64,000 bases of DNA from Agrobacterium larrymoorei (GCF_030819275.1 NZ_JAUTBL010000002.1:2234501-2298500); one strand, 5' to 3'. Counted from the stretch's first letter, positions 16,346 to 25,705 are shown. The notes: generated by a model from the sequence alone, not told the origin. Numbers and translations: made by a program.

Positions 16346-17211
16346 CAGACTGCTCCCCCGTGGAGTTCTTCTGCAATCACTTCTTCCACTTCATCGTCCT
16401 CGACACCCAGATAGGCGGCGATGACCTTGGGATCGTTCTTCACATGATCGGGCGTACCGTCGGAAATCTTCTGCCCATATTCGAGCACGATGACGTGGTC
16501 GGAGATTTCCATGACGACCGACATGTCGTGTTCGATCAGAAGCAGCGAGGTGCCCTCGTCGCGAATGCCGCGAAGAAGGGTGTTGAGCGCCAGCGACTCC
16601 TTCGGGTTGAGACCGGCGGCCGGTTCGTCGAGGCAGAGAAGCTCAGGCTCGGTACACATGGCACGGGCAATTTCCAGGCGGCGCTGGGCGCCGTAGGAAA
16701 GATCGCCCGCCGGATCGTCGGCACGATCGATGAGATCGGCCTTCTCCAGCCAGTACTTGGCCTTTTCGATCGATGCTTCCGCCGCATGGGTGTAGGCCGG
16801 AAGACCAAGCAGGCCGAGGATCGTGTAGCCGGATGCCTTCATCAGCCTGTTGTGTTGCGCAACCAGCAGGTTTTCCAGAACCGTGAGGCCTGAAAACAGG
16901 CGGATATTCTGGAAGGTGCGGGCGACCTTGGCCTTCTTGGTCACTTCGAAGTCCGGCAGACGCTCGAGCAGATGCTCCTCGCCATTGCTGCGCACCATGG
17001 TGATCATGCCCATCGTCGGCTTGTAGAAGCCGGTGATGCAGTTGAACACGGTGGTCTTGCCCGCGCCATTCGGACCGATCAGCGCGGTGATATCGCCGCG
17101 CTTCACATCGAAAGAGAGGTCGTTGATCGCCATCAGGCCACCGAAGCGCATCGACAGATGTTCGACCTTCAGGATGGTATTCTTGTTCATCGCAGTGTTT
17201 CCGGAAGCCAT
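16345..17211 (-). CDS. livG: LivG, branched-chain amino acid ABC ATPase
   Basis: A 288-residue ABC ATPase with Walker A GPNGAGKTT, a LivG-type insertion between Walker A and the signature (VRSNGEEHLLERLPDFEVTK), signature LSYGAQRRLEIARAM, Walker B LLCLDEPAAGLNPKES and H-loop LIEHDMSVVM. It has the C-terminal BCA_ABC_TP_C tail. Its ATG overlaps the livM stop by one base (TGATG). A second start seven codons in (MNKNTILK) is also possible. Confidence 0.95.
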   Translation of the reverse strand: MASGNTAMNKNTILKVEHLSMRFGGLMAINDLSFDVKRGDITALIGPNGAGKTTVFNCITGFYKPTMGMITMVRSNGEEHLLERLPDFEVTKKAKVARTFQNIRLFSGLTVLENLLVAQHNRLMKASGYTILGLLGLPAYTHAAEASIEKAKYWLEKADLIDRADDPAGDLSYGAQRRLEIARAMCTEPELLCLDEPAAGLNPKESLALNTLLRGIRDEGTSLLLIEHDMSVVMEISDHVIVLEYGQKISDGTPDHVKNDPKVIAAYLGVEDDEVEEVIAEELHGGAV

Positions 17212-18606
17212 CAGCCGTGACCTTCCTTGGTGAAGCTGCCGGAGACAGACTTGCGTTTTTTCAGGAAGGCCGTGGGTTCGCGCGAGCCGACGAAGCCGCG
17301 GGGCTTGAACAGCATGACGATGACCATGGCAAGACCGAAGAGCAGCATGCGGTAAAGCTCTGGCGTGAAGTCCGGACCGAAGATCTTCTTCAGGAATTCC
17401 ATTTCGCGCAGAAGCTCGGTACCGCCGACCATCACCACGGCAGCAATCGCGATACCGGTCAGCGAGCCCATGCCACCAAGAACGACGATGGCGAGGATGA
17501 CGGCCGATTCCAGGAAGACGAAGCTTTCCGGAGACACGAAGCCCTGACGTGCGGCAAAGAACGAGCCGGCAAAGCCGCCGAACATGGCGCCCGTTGCAAA
17601 GGCGGTGAGCTTGGTCTTGACCGTATCGATGCCGAGCGAGCGGCAGGCAATCTCGTCCTCACGCAACGCTTCCCATGCACGACCGATCGGCATGCGGCGC
17701 AGCTTGATGGTGACGTAGGCCGTCAGCATGCACAGAAGCAGGATCACGTAGAAGAGGAAGATCTTGTAGTAACCCGACGACATCGGCAGGCCGAAAACCT
17801 TGGCGAAGTTGTTAGGCGCACCGACATCGAAAGACCAGATACCGAAGACCGATGCCTTGGCAATTCCGGAAATACCGAAGGTTCCTCGGGTGACATCGGT
17901 CCAGTTCAATAGAACAAGTCGGATGATTTCACCGAAAGCGAGCGTCACGATGGCAAGATAGTCACCGCGCAGGCGCAGCACCGGAAAGCCGAGGATAATA
18001 CCCCAAGAAGGCGGCAAGGATCCCGGCAAGCGGCAGAAGCACCCAGAAGGACAGGCCGAAATAGCTGGACAACAGCGCATAGGAATAAGCGCCGACCGCA
18101 TAGAAGGCGACATAGCCGAGATCGAGCAGACCGGCCAGACCAACGACGATGTTCAGACCCCAGGCAAGCATCACATAGATAAGGATCTGGATGCCAAAAT
18201 TGTCGACGAAGATCAGCGAACCCTGAGCGCCTCTGAAATAGACGGCGATCATCGGATAGAGCAGCAGGAAGACCAGAGCAATCTTCAGGAAATGCTTGTG
18301 GAAAAAGTTCTTTTCCTCAGAGATTTCCAGAATGCCTGCCTTGGATTTTGCCAGCTTGCGGCGGTCGAGATGTGGCTCGATGACGCCGACCACGACGAAA
18401 CGGCCGATGGCGGCAACAGCGACGAAGATCGCCAGGAGCCCCCAGCGCGTACCCCAGACCAGCTGATTGTTGATATCCTGATAGGTGACGATGCCGACAT
18501 ATAGCAGGAACATGCCGAAGGAAACGAAGCCAGCGATAATGGCTTCCTTCACCGCTTTTGCCATGACGTCCTGCTCGGCGGTGTTGTCAGAAGGAATGTT
18601 TGCCAT
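17211..18606 (-). pseudogene. livM: LivM, branched-chain amino acid permease, frameshifted
   Basis: The N-terminal part reads in one frame from MANIPSDNTAEQ to AGILAAFLG (18606 to about 18005). The rest (GIILGFPVLRLRGDYLAIVT and on to the stop at 17211) reads in another frame. One extra base in TTCTTGGGG on the minus strand (18001-18009) explains this; removing it restores a continuous permease of about 464 residues with a DUF3382-like N-terminus. Without LivM the Liv importer should fail. The rest of the gene is intact, so the change is either very recent or a base-call error at a homopolymer. Neighbouring liv genes are intact. Confidence 0.85.
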
Positions 18607-18610
18607 GTGC

Positions 18611-19513
18611 TTAAACCTTCTCGACTTCCGGACGGCCGAGAATGCCAGTCGGCTTGAATATCAGCACGAAAGCCAGAATACCGAAGGCGGCCACGTCCTT
18701 GTAGGCGATGGAGAAATAGGCCGACCAGAGCGACTCGATAAGACCGATCAAAAGACCGCCGAGAACAGCGCCCGGAAGCGAGCCGATACCGCCCAGAACC
18801 GCAGCCGTGAAAGCCTTCACGCCGGGGATGAAGCCGTCATTGAACGAGGCCACGCCGTAATACATCAGATACATCGTACCGGCGACGGCGGCGAGCGCAG
18901 CGCCCATGACGAAGGTCACCGAGATCGTGCGGTCAACGTCGACGCCAAGCAGCGCCGCCATCTTGCGGTCCTGCTCGGTGGCGCGCTGTGCACGGCCAAG
19001 CGGTGTCTTGTTGACGATGTACCAGAAAGCGAACAGCAGCACCGAGGTAATGGCCACGATGAGAAGCTGCTTCAGCGAAATGGTGATCGCGCCGAAATGG
19101 TACGTATCGGTGACCATGGGCGGGATCGGCTTGTTGCGCGGGCCCTGCGTCACCTGGATGAAGTTCGACAGCACGATCGACATGCCAATCGCCGTGATCA
19201 GCGGCGCAAGGCGGAATGAGCCGCGTAGCGGACGATAGGCCACGCGCTCGATCGCCCAGTTCCACAGCCCCGTCACCAGCATGGCAACGACCATCATCAC
19301 CAACAGAAGAATGGCGACTGGAATGCCTGCGATGAAGGATGTGAGAATGAGAAAGACGATCAGAGCGGCGAAGCCGCCCAGCATGAAAATATCGCCGTGA
19401 GCGAAGTTGATCATGCCGATGATACCGTAGACCATCGTGTAGCCAATAGCGATAAGGCCGTAGATCGATCCAAGAGTCAGCCCGTTGATGAGCTGTTGGA
19501 TAAAATACTCCAT
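18611..19513 (-). CDS. livH: LivH, branched-chain amino acid permease
   Basis: A 300-residue inner-membrane protein starting MEYFIQQLINGLTLGSIYGL, with the LivH hallmark GMINFAHGDIFMLGGF and about eight membrane helices. It is the first gene of the liv operon. Only 4 nt separate its stop from the livM start, so livHMGF are one transcript. Confidence 0.96.
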   Translation of the reverse strand: MEYFIQQLINGLTLGSIYGLIAIGYTMVYGIIGMINFAHGDIFMLGGFAALIVFLILTSFIAGIPVAILLLVMMVVAMLVTGLWNWAIERVAYRPLRGSFRLAPLITAIGMSIVLSNFIQVTQGPRNKPIPPMVTDTYHFGAITISLKQLLIVAITSVLLFAFWYIVNKTPLGRAQRATEQDRKMAALLGVDVDRTISVTFVMGAALAAVAGTMYLMYYGVASFNDGFIPGVKAFTAAVLGGIGSLPGAVLGGLLIGLIESLWSAYFSIAYKDVAAFGILAFVLIFKPTGILGRPEVEKV

Positions 19514-19882
19514 ATTTTTCCCCTGGGCGCGTTCTCGATGCGGAACGTACCTCGTTTATGTTGCTTACTGAGGGCTCTCATTGTCTTTATTGTCCCTCTT
19601 GACGCAAACCCTTAGCGCGTTCGGTAAAAATGTGAAGCCAAAAAGGGAGAAATATGCACAAATTTTAATGTTAACGCCCCGATTGCTGCAATCGGCATCA
19701 AAAAGATTATGAAAGCGGCAGTTAAGCCCGAAAATTTAATCGCCGGACGCACGCCTTTCATTCCCAAATAGATATATTTGACCGGCGCCCTCATCAGGCG
19801 TAACCAAACTTCACCTGATCGCGTCTCATGCTTGCAGGAAACCTTGCAGCAGAAGGGCTGCGGGCTCGCGGGTTCTGAAGGA
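19514..19882. other. Divergent livH-cysQ control region
   Basis: 369 nt without a gene. It must hold promoters for both directions. The visible structure is a perfect 7-bp inverted repeat CCGATTG-CTG-CAATCGG at 19679-19695 and AT-rich tracts around 19650-19680. No named operator is identified. Confidence 0.4.
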
Positions 19883-20665
19883 ATGGAAATGCTGGAAAGT
19901 CTGATTGCGGCGGCTTTGAGCGCCGGCAAGGAAATCATGGCGGTTCACGCCGCCGGCCCGCATGTGACCTACAAAAATGACTGCTCTCCCGTCACCGAAG
20001 CGGATGAGCGCGCCGAAGAGGTCATTCTATCGGCCCTCTCGCGTGACTTCCCCGATATCCCGGTTATTGCCGAAGAGTCCGCCACGACCGGCCATGTGCC
20101 CAAGATCGACGGCGACTTTTTCCTCGTCGATCCACTGGACGGTACCAAGGAATTCATTTCGGACAAGCAGGATTTCACCGTCAACATTGCATTGATCCGA
20201 AAGGGCGTACCGATGCTTGGCATCGTCTATGCCCCAGCCCTCGGGGTGGCATGGACCGGCGAAAAGGAGACGGCGCGCAAGCTCTTCATTTCCGGAGAAT
20301 TCGAGCATCTGTCGAACCACTCCATTCGCTGTCGCGCCAAACCACCCATGCCCGTTGCCGTCATCAGTCGCTCCCATTGCACCCCGAGGACTGAAGCCTT
20401 CGTGACGGAAAACGGGTTGATCGACAGCATCTCCATCGGCTCGTCGCTGAAATTCTGCATGCTGGCGGAAGGTGCTGCCGACGTTTACCCTCGCTTCAGC
20501 CGCACCATGATGTGGGACACCGCCGCGGGCGACGCCGTTTTGCGGGCCGCAGGCGGCATCACGCTCGATATGGCGGGCTTGCCGCTGCGCTACGAAATCG
20601 ACCACAGCAATGATGACATGCTCGCCAATCCCGACTTCATTGCCTGGGGCGCTCCACCGCGATAA
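19883..20665 (+). CDS. cysQ: 3'(2'),5'-bisphosphate nucleotidase CysQ
   Basis: A 260-residue member of the inositol-monophosphatase superfamily. Metal-binding motifs are visible: EE in PVIAEES, DPLDGTKEFI, and WDTAAGDAVLRAAGG near the C-terminus. The GTKEFI signature is that of CysQ, which removes the 3'-phosphate from PAP/PAPS formed in sulfate assimilation. The start MEMLESLIAA follows GAAGG; a longer in-frame start 35 codons upstream has no ribosome site. The downstream gap carries a family B repeat. Confidence 0.92.
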   Translation: MEMLESLIAAALSAGKEIMAVHAAGPHVTYKNDCSPVTEADERAEEVILSALSRDFPDIPVIAEESATTGHVPKIDGDFFLVDPLDGTKEFISDKQDFTVNIALIRKGVPMLGIVYAPALGVAWTGEKETARKLFISGEFEHLSNHSIRCRAKPPMPVAVISRSHCTPRTEAFVTENGLIDSISIGSSLKFCMLAEGAADVYPRFSRTMMWDTAAGDAVLRAAGGITLDMAGLPLRYEIDHSNDDMLANPDFIAWGAPPR

Positions 20666-20708
20666 TCGCTGAGCCTATTGCCGTGGAAGCAAGTCTTGGC
20701 GCGCATAC

Positions 20709-20801
20709 TGAAGCCTGTCGCGCAAAACTGTGCAGCGGTTTTACGATAAACAAAAAACGGAAGCGTGAGGAGCGAATCTGAAACATCGCACCACGCTTTG
20801 G
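20709..20801. repeat. Family B palindromic repeat, copy 3
   Basis: CCTGTCGCGCAAAACTGTGC-AGCGGTTTTACG followed by AAGCGTGAGGAGCGAATCTGAAA...CACGCTTT, in the opposite orientation to copies 1 and 2. It contains a GAATC site. It begins 43 nt after the cysQ stop. The rest of 20666-21123 is non-coding, AT-rich near its right end, and should hold the sciP promoter. Confidence 0.78.
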
Positions 20802-21123
20802 ACGTTCCACCGATAGCATCAGCCGCCATAACGAACACCAGCGGCTGGCGGTAGAGCGCAGCATCGAGAAAGCACGCCCTCGCCTGGACGTGCGGGCCCG
20901 CGAAAGTCCGCCGTGACCGCTTGCAAACCCTTCCAGCAAAAATTTTCACACGCTTTACTGGGCGCCAAAGCGCCCATTTTTGGGCTAATGTGCCGCAAAG
21001 CACGAACAAACCCAGCGAAATCATTCAAATTATTAACAAATTATCTCTGTGCGCTTAGGTATTTTTTAAAGGTACGCCCCTAAAGTGCCCAGCATATGGT
21101 CTTGAGTTTGTGTAGAGTGTCCA

Positions 21124-21399
21124 ATGACCGAAATGATACGCCCGCGAGTTAAATATGTCATCGGTCCCGATGGCAGCCCCCTGACGATTGCCGATCTGCC
21201 ACCAGCCGACACCCGTCGCTGGGTCATCCGCCGAAAGGCCGAAGTCGTTGCCGCCGTGCGCGGCGGGCTTTTGAGCCTGGAAGAAGCCTGTGAGCGCTAT
21301 ACGCTGACAGTGGAAGAGTTCCTGTCCTGGCAGTCGTCGATTGCAGATCACGGCCTCGCAGGCCTGCGCACCACGCGCATTCAGCAGTACCGCCACTAA
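21124..21399 (+). CDS. sciP: SciP (DUF1153), CtrA-binding cell-cycle regulator
   Basis: A 91-residue protein with the DUF1153 pattern VKYVIGPDGSPLTIADLP, RWVIRRKAEVVAAVRGGLLS and EEACERYTLTVEEFLSWQ, a small helix-turn-helix fold. In Caulobacter SciP binds CtrA and blocks activation of its promoters in early cell-cycle stages; the family is nearly invariant across Rhizobiales. ctrA itself lies 1.3 kb downstream. A terminator follows, so it is monocistronic. Confidence 0.94.
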   Translation: MTEMIRPRVKYVIGPDGSPLTIADLPPADTRRWVIRRKAEVVAAVRGGLLSLEEACERYTLTVEEFLSWQSSIADHGLAGLRTTRIQQYRH

Positions 21400-21445
21400 A
21401 CGTTCCGGCATGTGCGCCCTCGTTGCGCCCTGCCATGCCAGATCC

Positions 21446-21491
21446 GGCGTCATCCCATCCCGTCGATACGGGAAGGTGTGACGCCGTTTTT
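21446..21491 (+). terminator. sciP terminator
   Basis: A two-part stem, GGCGTCA/TGACGCC outside and TCCCGT-CGAT-ACGGGA inside, followed by GTTTTTGCTTTTT, lies 47 nt after the sciP stop. Between here and 21750 no gene is supported. Confidence 0.8.
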
Positions 21492-21749
21492 GCTTTTTAG
21501 CACCACGTTGCGACGACATTGAACCTCGCCTTTCACGTCATCCGCTCTATTGATGACATCCGGGAGGTTTCCGCCTTCCACCAAGGGATTCCCCCCTTGC
21601 CCCAAGACCCTTCTTAGGCGTCGCTCGTCGCGAAACTCAGACCGTCTTGGAATTCGGAGCAAGCGATCGCTGCTGTCTATTTTCGGCGGGACGAATACGC
21701 CTCCAGCCCCTTCTCTTTTATGCGGCCTCAATCGCAATCAAAAAGACAT

Positions 21750-21784
21750 CATAAAAAAATCCGCCCGGCATCGGCCAGGCGGAT
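21750..21784 (-). terminator. Terminator of the FliJ-like gene
   Basis: A 7-bp stem ATCCGCC/GGCGGAT with a GC-rich loop. On the minus strand the stem is followed by a run of seven T. It lies about 105 nt past the stop of the gene at 21889. Confidence 0.8.
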
Positions 21785-21888
21785 CGCAATTTTTCAGACA
21801 AAAAACAGCGTCATTGAAAGCAGCCTCCTGATCAGCTGGCCGCCGTCAATGACGTCAGGTTCAAATCGCCTTCATTAACGCAAGAGCG

Positions 21889-22239
21889 TCAGGCGCGGGC
21901 GCGGACCGCCGTATCGCGGTGTTCCAGTGCTGCGGCTTTATCGTACTCGGCCTGCACTTCTTCCAGAGAGGCCTCGGCGGCTTCCTGCTGCATCTTCAAC
22001 TCCCGGATTGAAACCTGCAGATTGTCGGCACGCTGGCGTGCTGCCTTGGCAAAGGTCGGATAGGCGAAATGGCTGGGATCTGTAATCCCGGACTTGCTTT
22101 CTTCGAGGGAGATCTGATGGACCAATTCCTTGGCCATCCGTTCGAATTCGGACATCATCGACTGCAACTGCTGCAACTGACGACGTTTTTCGTTGACCTG
22201 AAATTCTTTCAGGCGAACTAGGCTGTCACGCGACTTCAT
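21889..22239 (-). CDS. fliJ: FliJ-like flagellar export protein
   Basis: A 116-residue protein that is almost entirely heptad-rich coiled coil (KEFQVNEKRRQLQQLQSMMS; QVSIRELKMQQEAAEASLEE). Size and composition fit FliJ, the export-apparatus coiled-coil partner of FliI. The start MKSRDSLVRLKEF is fixed by AGGAG upstream. It is divergent from ctrA; flagellar genes are classic CtrA targets. Coiled coils are easily misassigned, so the name rests on length, position and the N-terminal RLKEFQV pattern. Confidence 0.7.
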   Translation of the reverse strand: MKSRDSLVRLKEFQVNEKRRQLQQLQSMMSEFERMAKELVHQISLEESKSGITDPSHFAYPTFAKAARQRADNLQVSIRELKMQQEAAEASLEEVQAEYDKAAALEHRDTAVRARA

Positions 22240-22352
22240 ACTCAATACTCCTGGATAGCGAGACCCCGGTTCAAACAGGAACCAACCCGCCACTCCGGCT
22301 GTGCCGGAATGATTCTTAAAAGTTACCCGCCATTAATAAAAAAACTGCGCTG

Positions 22353-22513
22353 TTAACTTTTCATTTACGGGCATCGTTAATGATAAGGCGGATCATTTAA
22401 GGGTCGGTAAATGCCAAGCCCAAAAAACCACTGGGCACGACAATGCAAGAGTCGATTGAATCACTTAGGGGGTTTTCCTCACCTATTGGTTCATGTTTGG
22501 CGATGATGGATTC
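22353..22513 (+). promoter_or_regulatory. ctrA upstream control region (CtrA-like box and GANTC sites)
   Basis: TTAA-CTTTTCA-TTTA at 22353-22367 matches the CtrA box TTAA-N7-TTAA with one change. Three GANTC sites (22449, 22458, 22509) lie in the 445-nt gap ahead of ctrA, more than the one or two expected by chance. In Caulobacter ctrA transcription responds to CcrM methylation of GANTC and to CtrA feedback. The same logic is inferred here; the sites are seen, their use is not shown. Confidence 0.5.
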
Positions 22514-22684
22514 ACGTTCAAAAACAGCAGAGTGCCCGAATTATTTAATAAGTTCTGCATACCTTGCCAAAGGAGAGAAGAATTTGTTAACCATTTGGTG
22601 GCAGCCTGCAAATCAGGCAACGTCTGGATCCGCATCGCGCAAACGGCATTCATTTACCAACCGCGGGCGGCAAAGGGGATAATT

Positions 22685-23389
22685 ATGCGGGTTCTACTTA
22701 TTGAAGACGACAGCGCAACGGCTCAGAGCATTGAGCTGATGTTGAAGTCGGAAAGTTTCAACGTCTATACGACCGACCTCGGTGAGGAAGGCGTGGATCT
22801 TGGAAAGCTCTACGATTACGATATTATCCTTCTCGATCTCAACCTCCCGGATATGTCCGGTTACGAGGTCTTGAGAACGCTCCGTCTCTCGAAGGTCAAG
22901 ACGCCGATCCTTATTCTGTCGGGCATGGCCGGCATCGAAGACAAGGTGCGCGGTCTCGGCTTCGGCGCCGACGATTACATGACCAAACCGTTCCACAAGG
23001 ACGAGCTGGTTGCCCGCATTCACGCCATCGTGCGCCGTTCGAAGGGCCACGCCCAGTCGGTCATCGCCACCGGCGAGCTGATCGTCAACCTGGATGCCAA
23101 AACTGTCGAAGTCGGCGGCCAGCGCGTTCATCTGACGGGCAAGGAATACCAGATGCTGGAGCTGCTGTCGCTCCGCAAGGGTACCACGCTCACCAAGGAA
23201 ATGTTCCTCAACCACCTCTATGGCGGTATGGACGAGCCTGAACTGAAAATCATCGACGTGTTCATCTGCAAGCTGCGCAAGAAGCTGGCAAACGCAGCAG
23301 GCGGCGCGAACTACATTGAAACCGTCTGGGGCCGCGGCTACGTGCTTCGCGAGCCGGATGGCAACACCGAATATCTCGAGACCGCCTGA
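22685..23389 (+). CDS. ctrA: CtrA, cell-cycle master response regulator
   Basis: A 234-residue OmpR-family regulator. The receiver domain starts [20 protein letters not shown] with acceptor Asp51 ([16 protein letters not shown]) and [12 protein letters not shown]. The winged helix contains [19 protein letters not shown] and [11 protein letters not shown]. Asp51 and the sequence correspond to CtrA, which controls replication initiation, division and flagellar genes. AAGGGG precedes the ATG. Its phosphotransferase chpT, its inhibitor sciP and a likely target (eipA) are within 4 kb. Confidence 0.98.
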   Translation: MRVLLIEDDSATAQSIELMLKSESFNVYTTDLGEEGVDLGKLYDYDIILLDLNLPDMSGYEVLRTLRLSKVKTPILILSGMAGIEDKVRGLGFGADDYMTKPFHKDELVARIHAIVRRSKGHAQSVIATGELIVNLDAKTVEVGGQRVHLTGKEYQMLELLSLRKGTTLTKEMFLNHLYGGMDEPELKIIDVFICKLRKKLANAAGGANYIETVWGRGYVLREPDGNTEYLETA

Positions 23390-23430
23390 TTATCTCCTCG
23401 ACATGCCTCCCAAGCATGGTTGTCATGACA

Positions 23431-23461
23431 AACCCGCCGCGCAAACGGCGGGTTTTGTTTT
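23431..23461 (+). terminator. ctrA terminator
   Basis: A 9-bp stem AACCCGCCG/CGGCGGGTT with a 6-nt loop, followed by TTGTTTTG, lies 41 nt after the ctrA stop. Confidence 0.9.
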
Positions 23462-23497
23462 GTCCGGCACACCGCTTCCGCAGAAAAAGAGAGTGTC

Positions 23498-24004
23498 ATG
23501 ACGATTCGCAAAGCCTTGAAAGACGACGCCTCTAGCCTTGCGGCACTCTCCATCGAAGTCTGGATCGGAACGTATCTGAGAAACGGTGTGTCGAAATTCT
23601 TTGCCGATTATGCCCTTTCGGCCTTCACCACGGAGAAATTCGAAGCGCTCACCGATGATGAGAATGAGATCATCCTGGTTTCCGACAATAGCGACGGCAT
23701 TGACGGCTTCGCGCGCGTAACGGTCGAAAGCCCCGCGCCTATCGAAAACGGCCCTCAGACAGAAGTCGCAACGCTCTATGTTCAGCCGCGGCACAAGGGA
23801 AAAGGCATCGGTAAACGGCTTCTTGTGGAAGCGTTTAAGCTCTGCGCGGAGCGTGGGCTCAAGGGCGTGTGGCTTGCGGTGAATAGCGAGAATAGAGACG
23901 CCATCATCTTCTATGAACGTCTCGGATTTACCCGCAACGGTCAGACCGCGTTTCGGATCGGCGACCAATCCTATGCCAACGAGGTGATGGTAAAGCGGTT
24001 TTGA
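23498..24004 (+). CDS. GNAT-family N-acetyltransferase
   Basis: A 168-residue acetyltransferase with the acetyl-CoA binding segment LYVQPRHKGKGIGKRLLVEA (Q/RxxGxG/A motif) and the C-terminal NRDAIIFYERLGFTRNG. The substrate is unknown. It sits alone between the ctrA terminator and convergent chpT, preceded by AGAGAG-type ribosome-site sequence. Confidence 0.9.
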   Translation: MTIRKALKDDASSLAALSIEVWIGTYLRNGVSKFFADYALSAFTTEKFEALTDDENEIILVSDNSDGIDGFARVTVESPAPIENGPQTEVATLYVQPRHKGKGIGKRLLVEAFKLCAERGLKGVWLAVNSENRDAIIFYERLGFTRNGQTAFRIGDQSYANEVMVKRF

Positions 24005-24115
24005 CACGCCGTCTAAGCGGCACCTGACGTGGGCGACGGGGGGACGATTGCCCACCATTATTCTACTCGGCACGAAAAAATGGGCCACCTCCACGGCAGC
24101 CCACCATCAATCCAA

Positions 24116-24775
24116 TCAGGCCGCTTCGGCAGCCTCGGCCATGGAAGCCGTGAAGACCACGCGGTCTTCGTGCACTTTGTATTCGATCTTCATGCCGGCT
24201 TCTTCGGCCAGAAGCAGCGTGTAGTAAGGCTGAACGGAATGGGCGTCGATCGCCTCTTCTTCCGTACCCTCGGCGATTGCCGCGAACTTGGCGGGCACGC
24301 GCATCATGCGGCCCTTGACGGTGATTTCGAAGCGAGCATCGCCATCCGGGTTCTCGAGCACGATATCCGCATTGCCACCGCGCGGGATCGCGCCATAGGC
24401 AACGAGGAAGAGGTTCAGGAGCAGCTTGACGCGGTTCTTGGCGACGATGGCGCGTGGACCGGACCAGGTGACTTCCACCTTCTTTTCCGCAGCGGCAAAA
24501 TCCTTGGCAGCCTTTTCGGCTTCGCCCGTGTCGATCGACGCGCCGGCCGAACCGGAGGCACCGAAGGCAAGGCGTGCAAACTTCAGCCGTACGGAGGCAT
24601 TCAGCGCCGAGGTGCGGATCAGGTCCAGCGCATCGGCATCGGTGCCGCCTTCATCGAGAAGTTCAAGACCATTATTGATGGCGCCGACCGGCGAAATGAC
24701 GTCGTGGCACACGCGGCTGCACAGCAGTGCCGCCAGATCCGGGCCGGAGAGCGAGATTTTGAATTTTGCCGTCAT
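24116..24775 (-). CDS. chpT: ChpT, CtrA histidine phosphotransferase
   Basis: A 219-residue protein with a dimerising helical hairpin carrying the phospho-acceptor His24 (CSRVCHDVISPVGAINNGLE) and a degenerate HATPase-like C-terminal domain. ChpT relays phosphate from CckA to CtrA and CpdR. The start MTAKFKISLSG is favoured because the longer frame upstream is not family-like. It faces the GNAT gene and has repeats of families A and C in its upstream gap. Confidence 0.93.
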   Translation of the reverse strand: MTAKFKISLSGPDLAALLCSRVCHDVISPVGAINNGLELLDEGGTDADALDLIRTSALNASVRLKFARLAFGASGSAGASIDTGEAEKAAKDFAAAEKKVEVTWSGPRAIVAKNRVKLLLNLFLVAYGAIPRGGNADIVLENPDGDARFEITVKGRMMRVPAKFAAIAEGTEEEAIDAHSVQPYYTLLLAEEAGMKIEYKVHEDRVVFTASMAEAAEAA

Positions 24776-24820
24776 ACATTTTCTCCTGCGCGGATAGAGC
24801 GCGGACCCTGTCAAAATTGC

Positions 24821-24926
24821 TACAGCATCGGCCCCAAACCAAAATCGATCGTCGGAAAGCACGATGCTTAGACTCGAAAAGCGTTAGAGCGTCCTGAGTG
24901 CCCCCGAAGGAACGCCCGGCGCTCTA
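24821..24926. repeat. Family A palindromic repeat, copy 1 (degenerate)
   Basis: TACAGCATCGGCCC...CGGAAAGCACGATGC followed by AGAGCGTCC...CGGCGCTCTA has the two-hairpin layout of family A, but the inner stems are eroded. It lies upstream of chpT and abuts a family C repeat. Confidence 0.7.
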
Positions 24927-25007
24927 TGAGCTTTTCCTTGTTAAATAAATGTGTCCTGTCGAAAACGTGCTCCGCTGGACCGATTCCATTTAGCAAGGAA
25001 ACGCTCT
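24927..25007. repeat. Family C repeat, short form
   Basis: The arms TTTTCCTTGTTAAAT (24933 on) and ATTTAGCAAGGAAACGCTC form a long hairpin with an interior of about 40 nt. The ends match those of the 355-bp element at 11886-12240, so this is a shortened relative. It contains a GATTC site. Confidence 0.7.
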
Positions 25008-25031
25008 AAGCCATAATGACACCATATTTGG

Positions 25032-25046
25032 TAAACCGATTGTTAA
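25032..25046 (+). promoter_or_regulatory. Possible CtrA box before eipA
   Basis: TAAA-CCGATTG-TTAA matches TTAA-N7-TTAA with one change, about 70 nt ahead of the eipA start. In Brucella eipA is reported to be CtrA-regulated, which makes the site plausible. It is a short AT-rich match, so confidence is low. Confidence 0.35.
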
Positions 25047-25114
25047 TATCATGGTCTCAAAATGCCAAATGTCTTAACACGGCAATGGTAACAAACAGAC
25101 GGACGGAACTGACG

Positions 25115-25705
25115 ATGCGACTTAACGAACTCCGCACCATCGCACGCCTCGGACTGGTAAAGATTTTCGTGATCCTTGCGAGCCTGTCTTTGTCGGCTGC
25201 GCAGGCATCGGCACAAAGCAGCGATCAATACACCATCCAGGAAATTGTCGATGCCGGTCACGGCTTCTTCGGCGAGACGACGGGCGGCCTTGCGAAGGTC
25301 GTGGAACGCGCATTCCAGCAATATGGTCTGCCGAATGGTTATATTCTCGGGCAGGAAGGCTCCGGCGCCTTCGTTGCGGGCCTCACCTATGGCGAAGGCA
25401 CGCTTTATACGAAGAATGCCGGTCAGCATCCGGTCTTCTGGCAGGGCCCATCGCTCGGTCTCGATTACGGCGGCCAGGGCACGCGCGCCATGATGCTCGT
25501 CTACAACCTGCCCTCCGTCAATGCGCTCTATCGTCGTTATGGCGGCGTCAGCGGCTCCGCCTTCATCGTCGCCGGCGTTGGCATGACAGTGCTGAAGAAC
25601 AGCGACGTCACAATTGCTCCGATCCGTACCGGCATCGGCGCGCGCCTCGGCATCAATGTCGGCTATCTGAAGCTCACCCCGCAGCCCACATGGAATCCTT
25701 TCTGA
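25115..25705 (+). CDS. eipA: EipA-family envelope integrity protein (DUF1134)
   Basis: A 196-residue secreted protein with a signal peptide (IFVILASLSLSAAQASAQ, cleavage near residue 34). The mature DUF1134 domain has EIVDAGHGFFGETTGGLAKV, GLDYGGQGTRAMMLVYNLP and RTGIGARLGINVGYLK. In Brucella the family member EipA is a periplasmic beta-barrel protein needed for cell-envelope integrity and division. The start at 25115 is preferred over an ATG ten codons upstream because it leaves a normal signal peptide, though no strong ribosome site decides it. Confidence 0.88.
   Translation: MRLNELRTIARLGLVKIFVILASLSLSAAQASAQSSDQYTIQEIVDAGHGFFGETTGGLAKVVERAFQQYGLPNGYILGQEGSGAFVAGLTYGEGTLYTKNAGQHPVFWQGPSLGLDYGGQGTRAMMLVYNLPSVNALYRRYGGVSGSAFIVAGVGMTVLKNSDVTIAPIRTGIGARLGINVGYLKLTPQPTWNPF

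Noticed and set aside
21450..21831. Frames on both strands between sciP and the FliJ-like gene
   Set aside because: They overlap two convincing terminators and show no family features.
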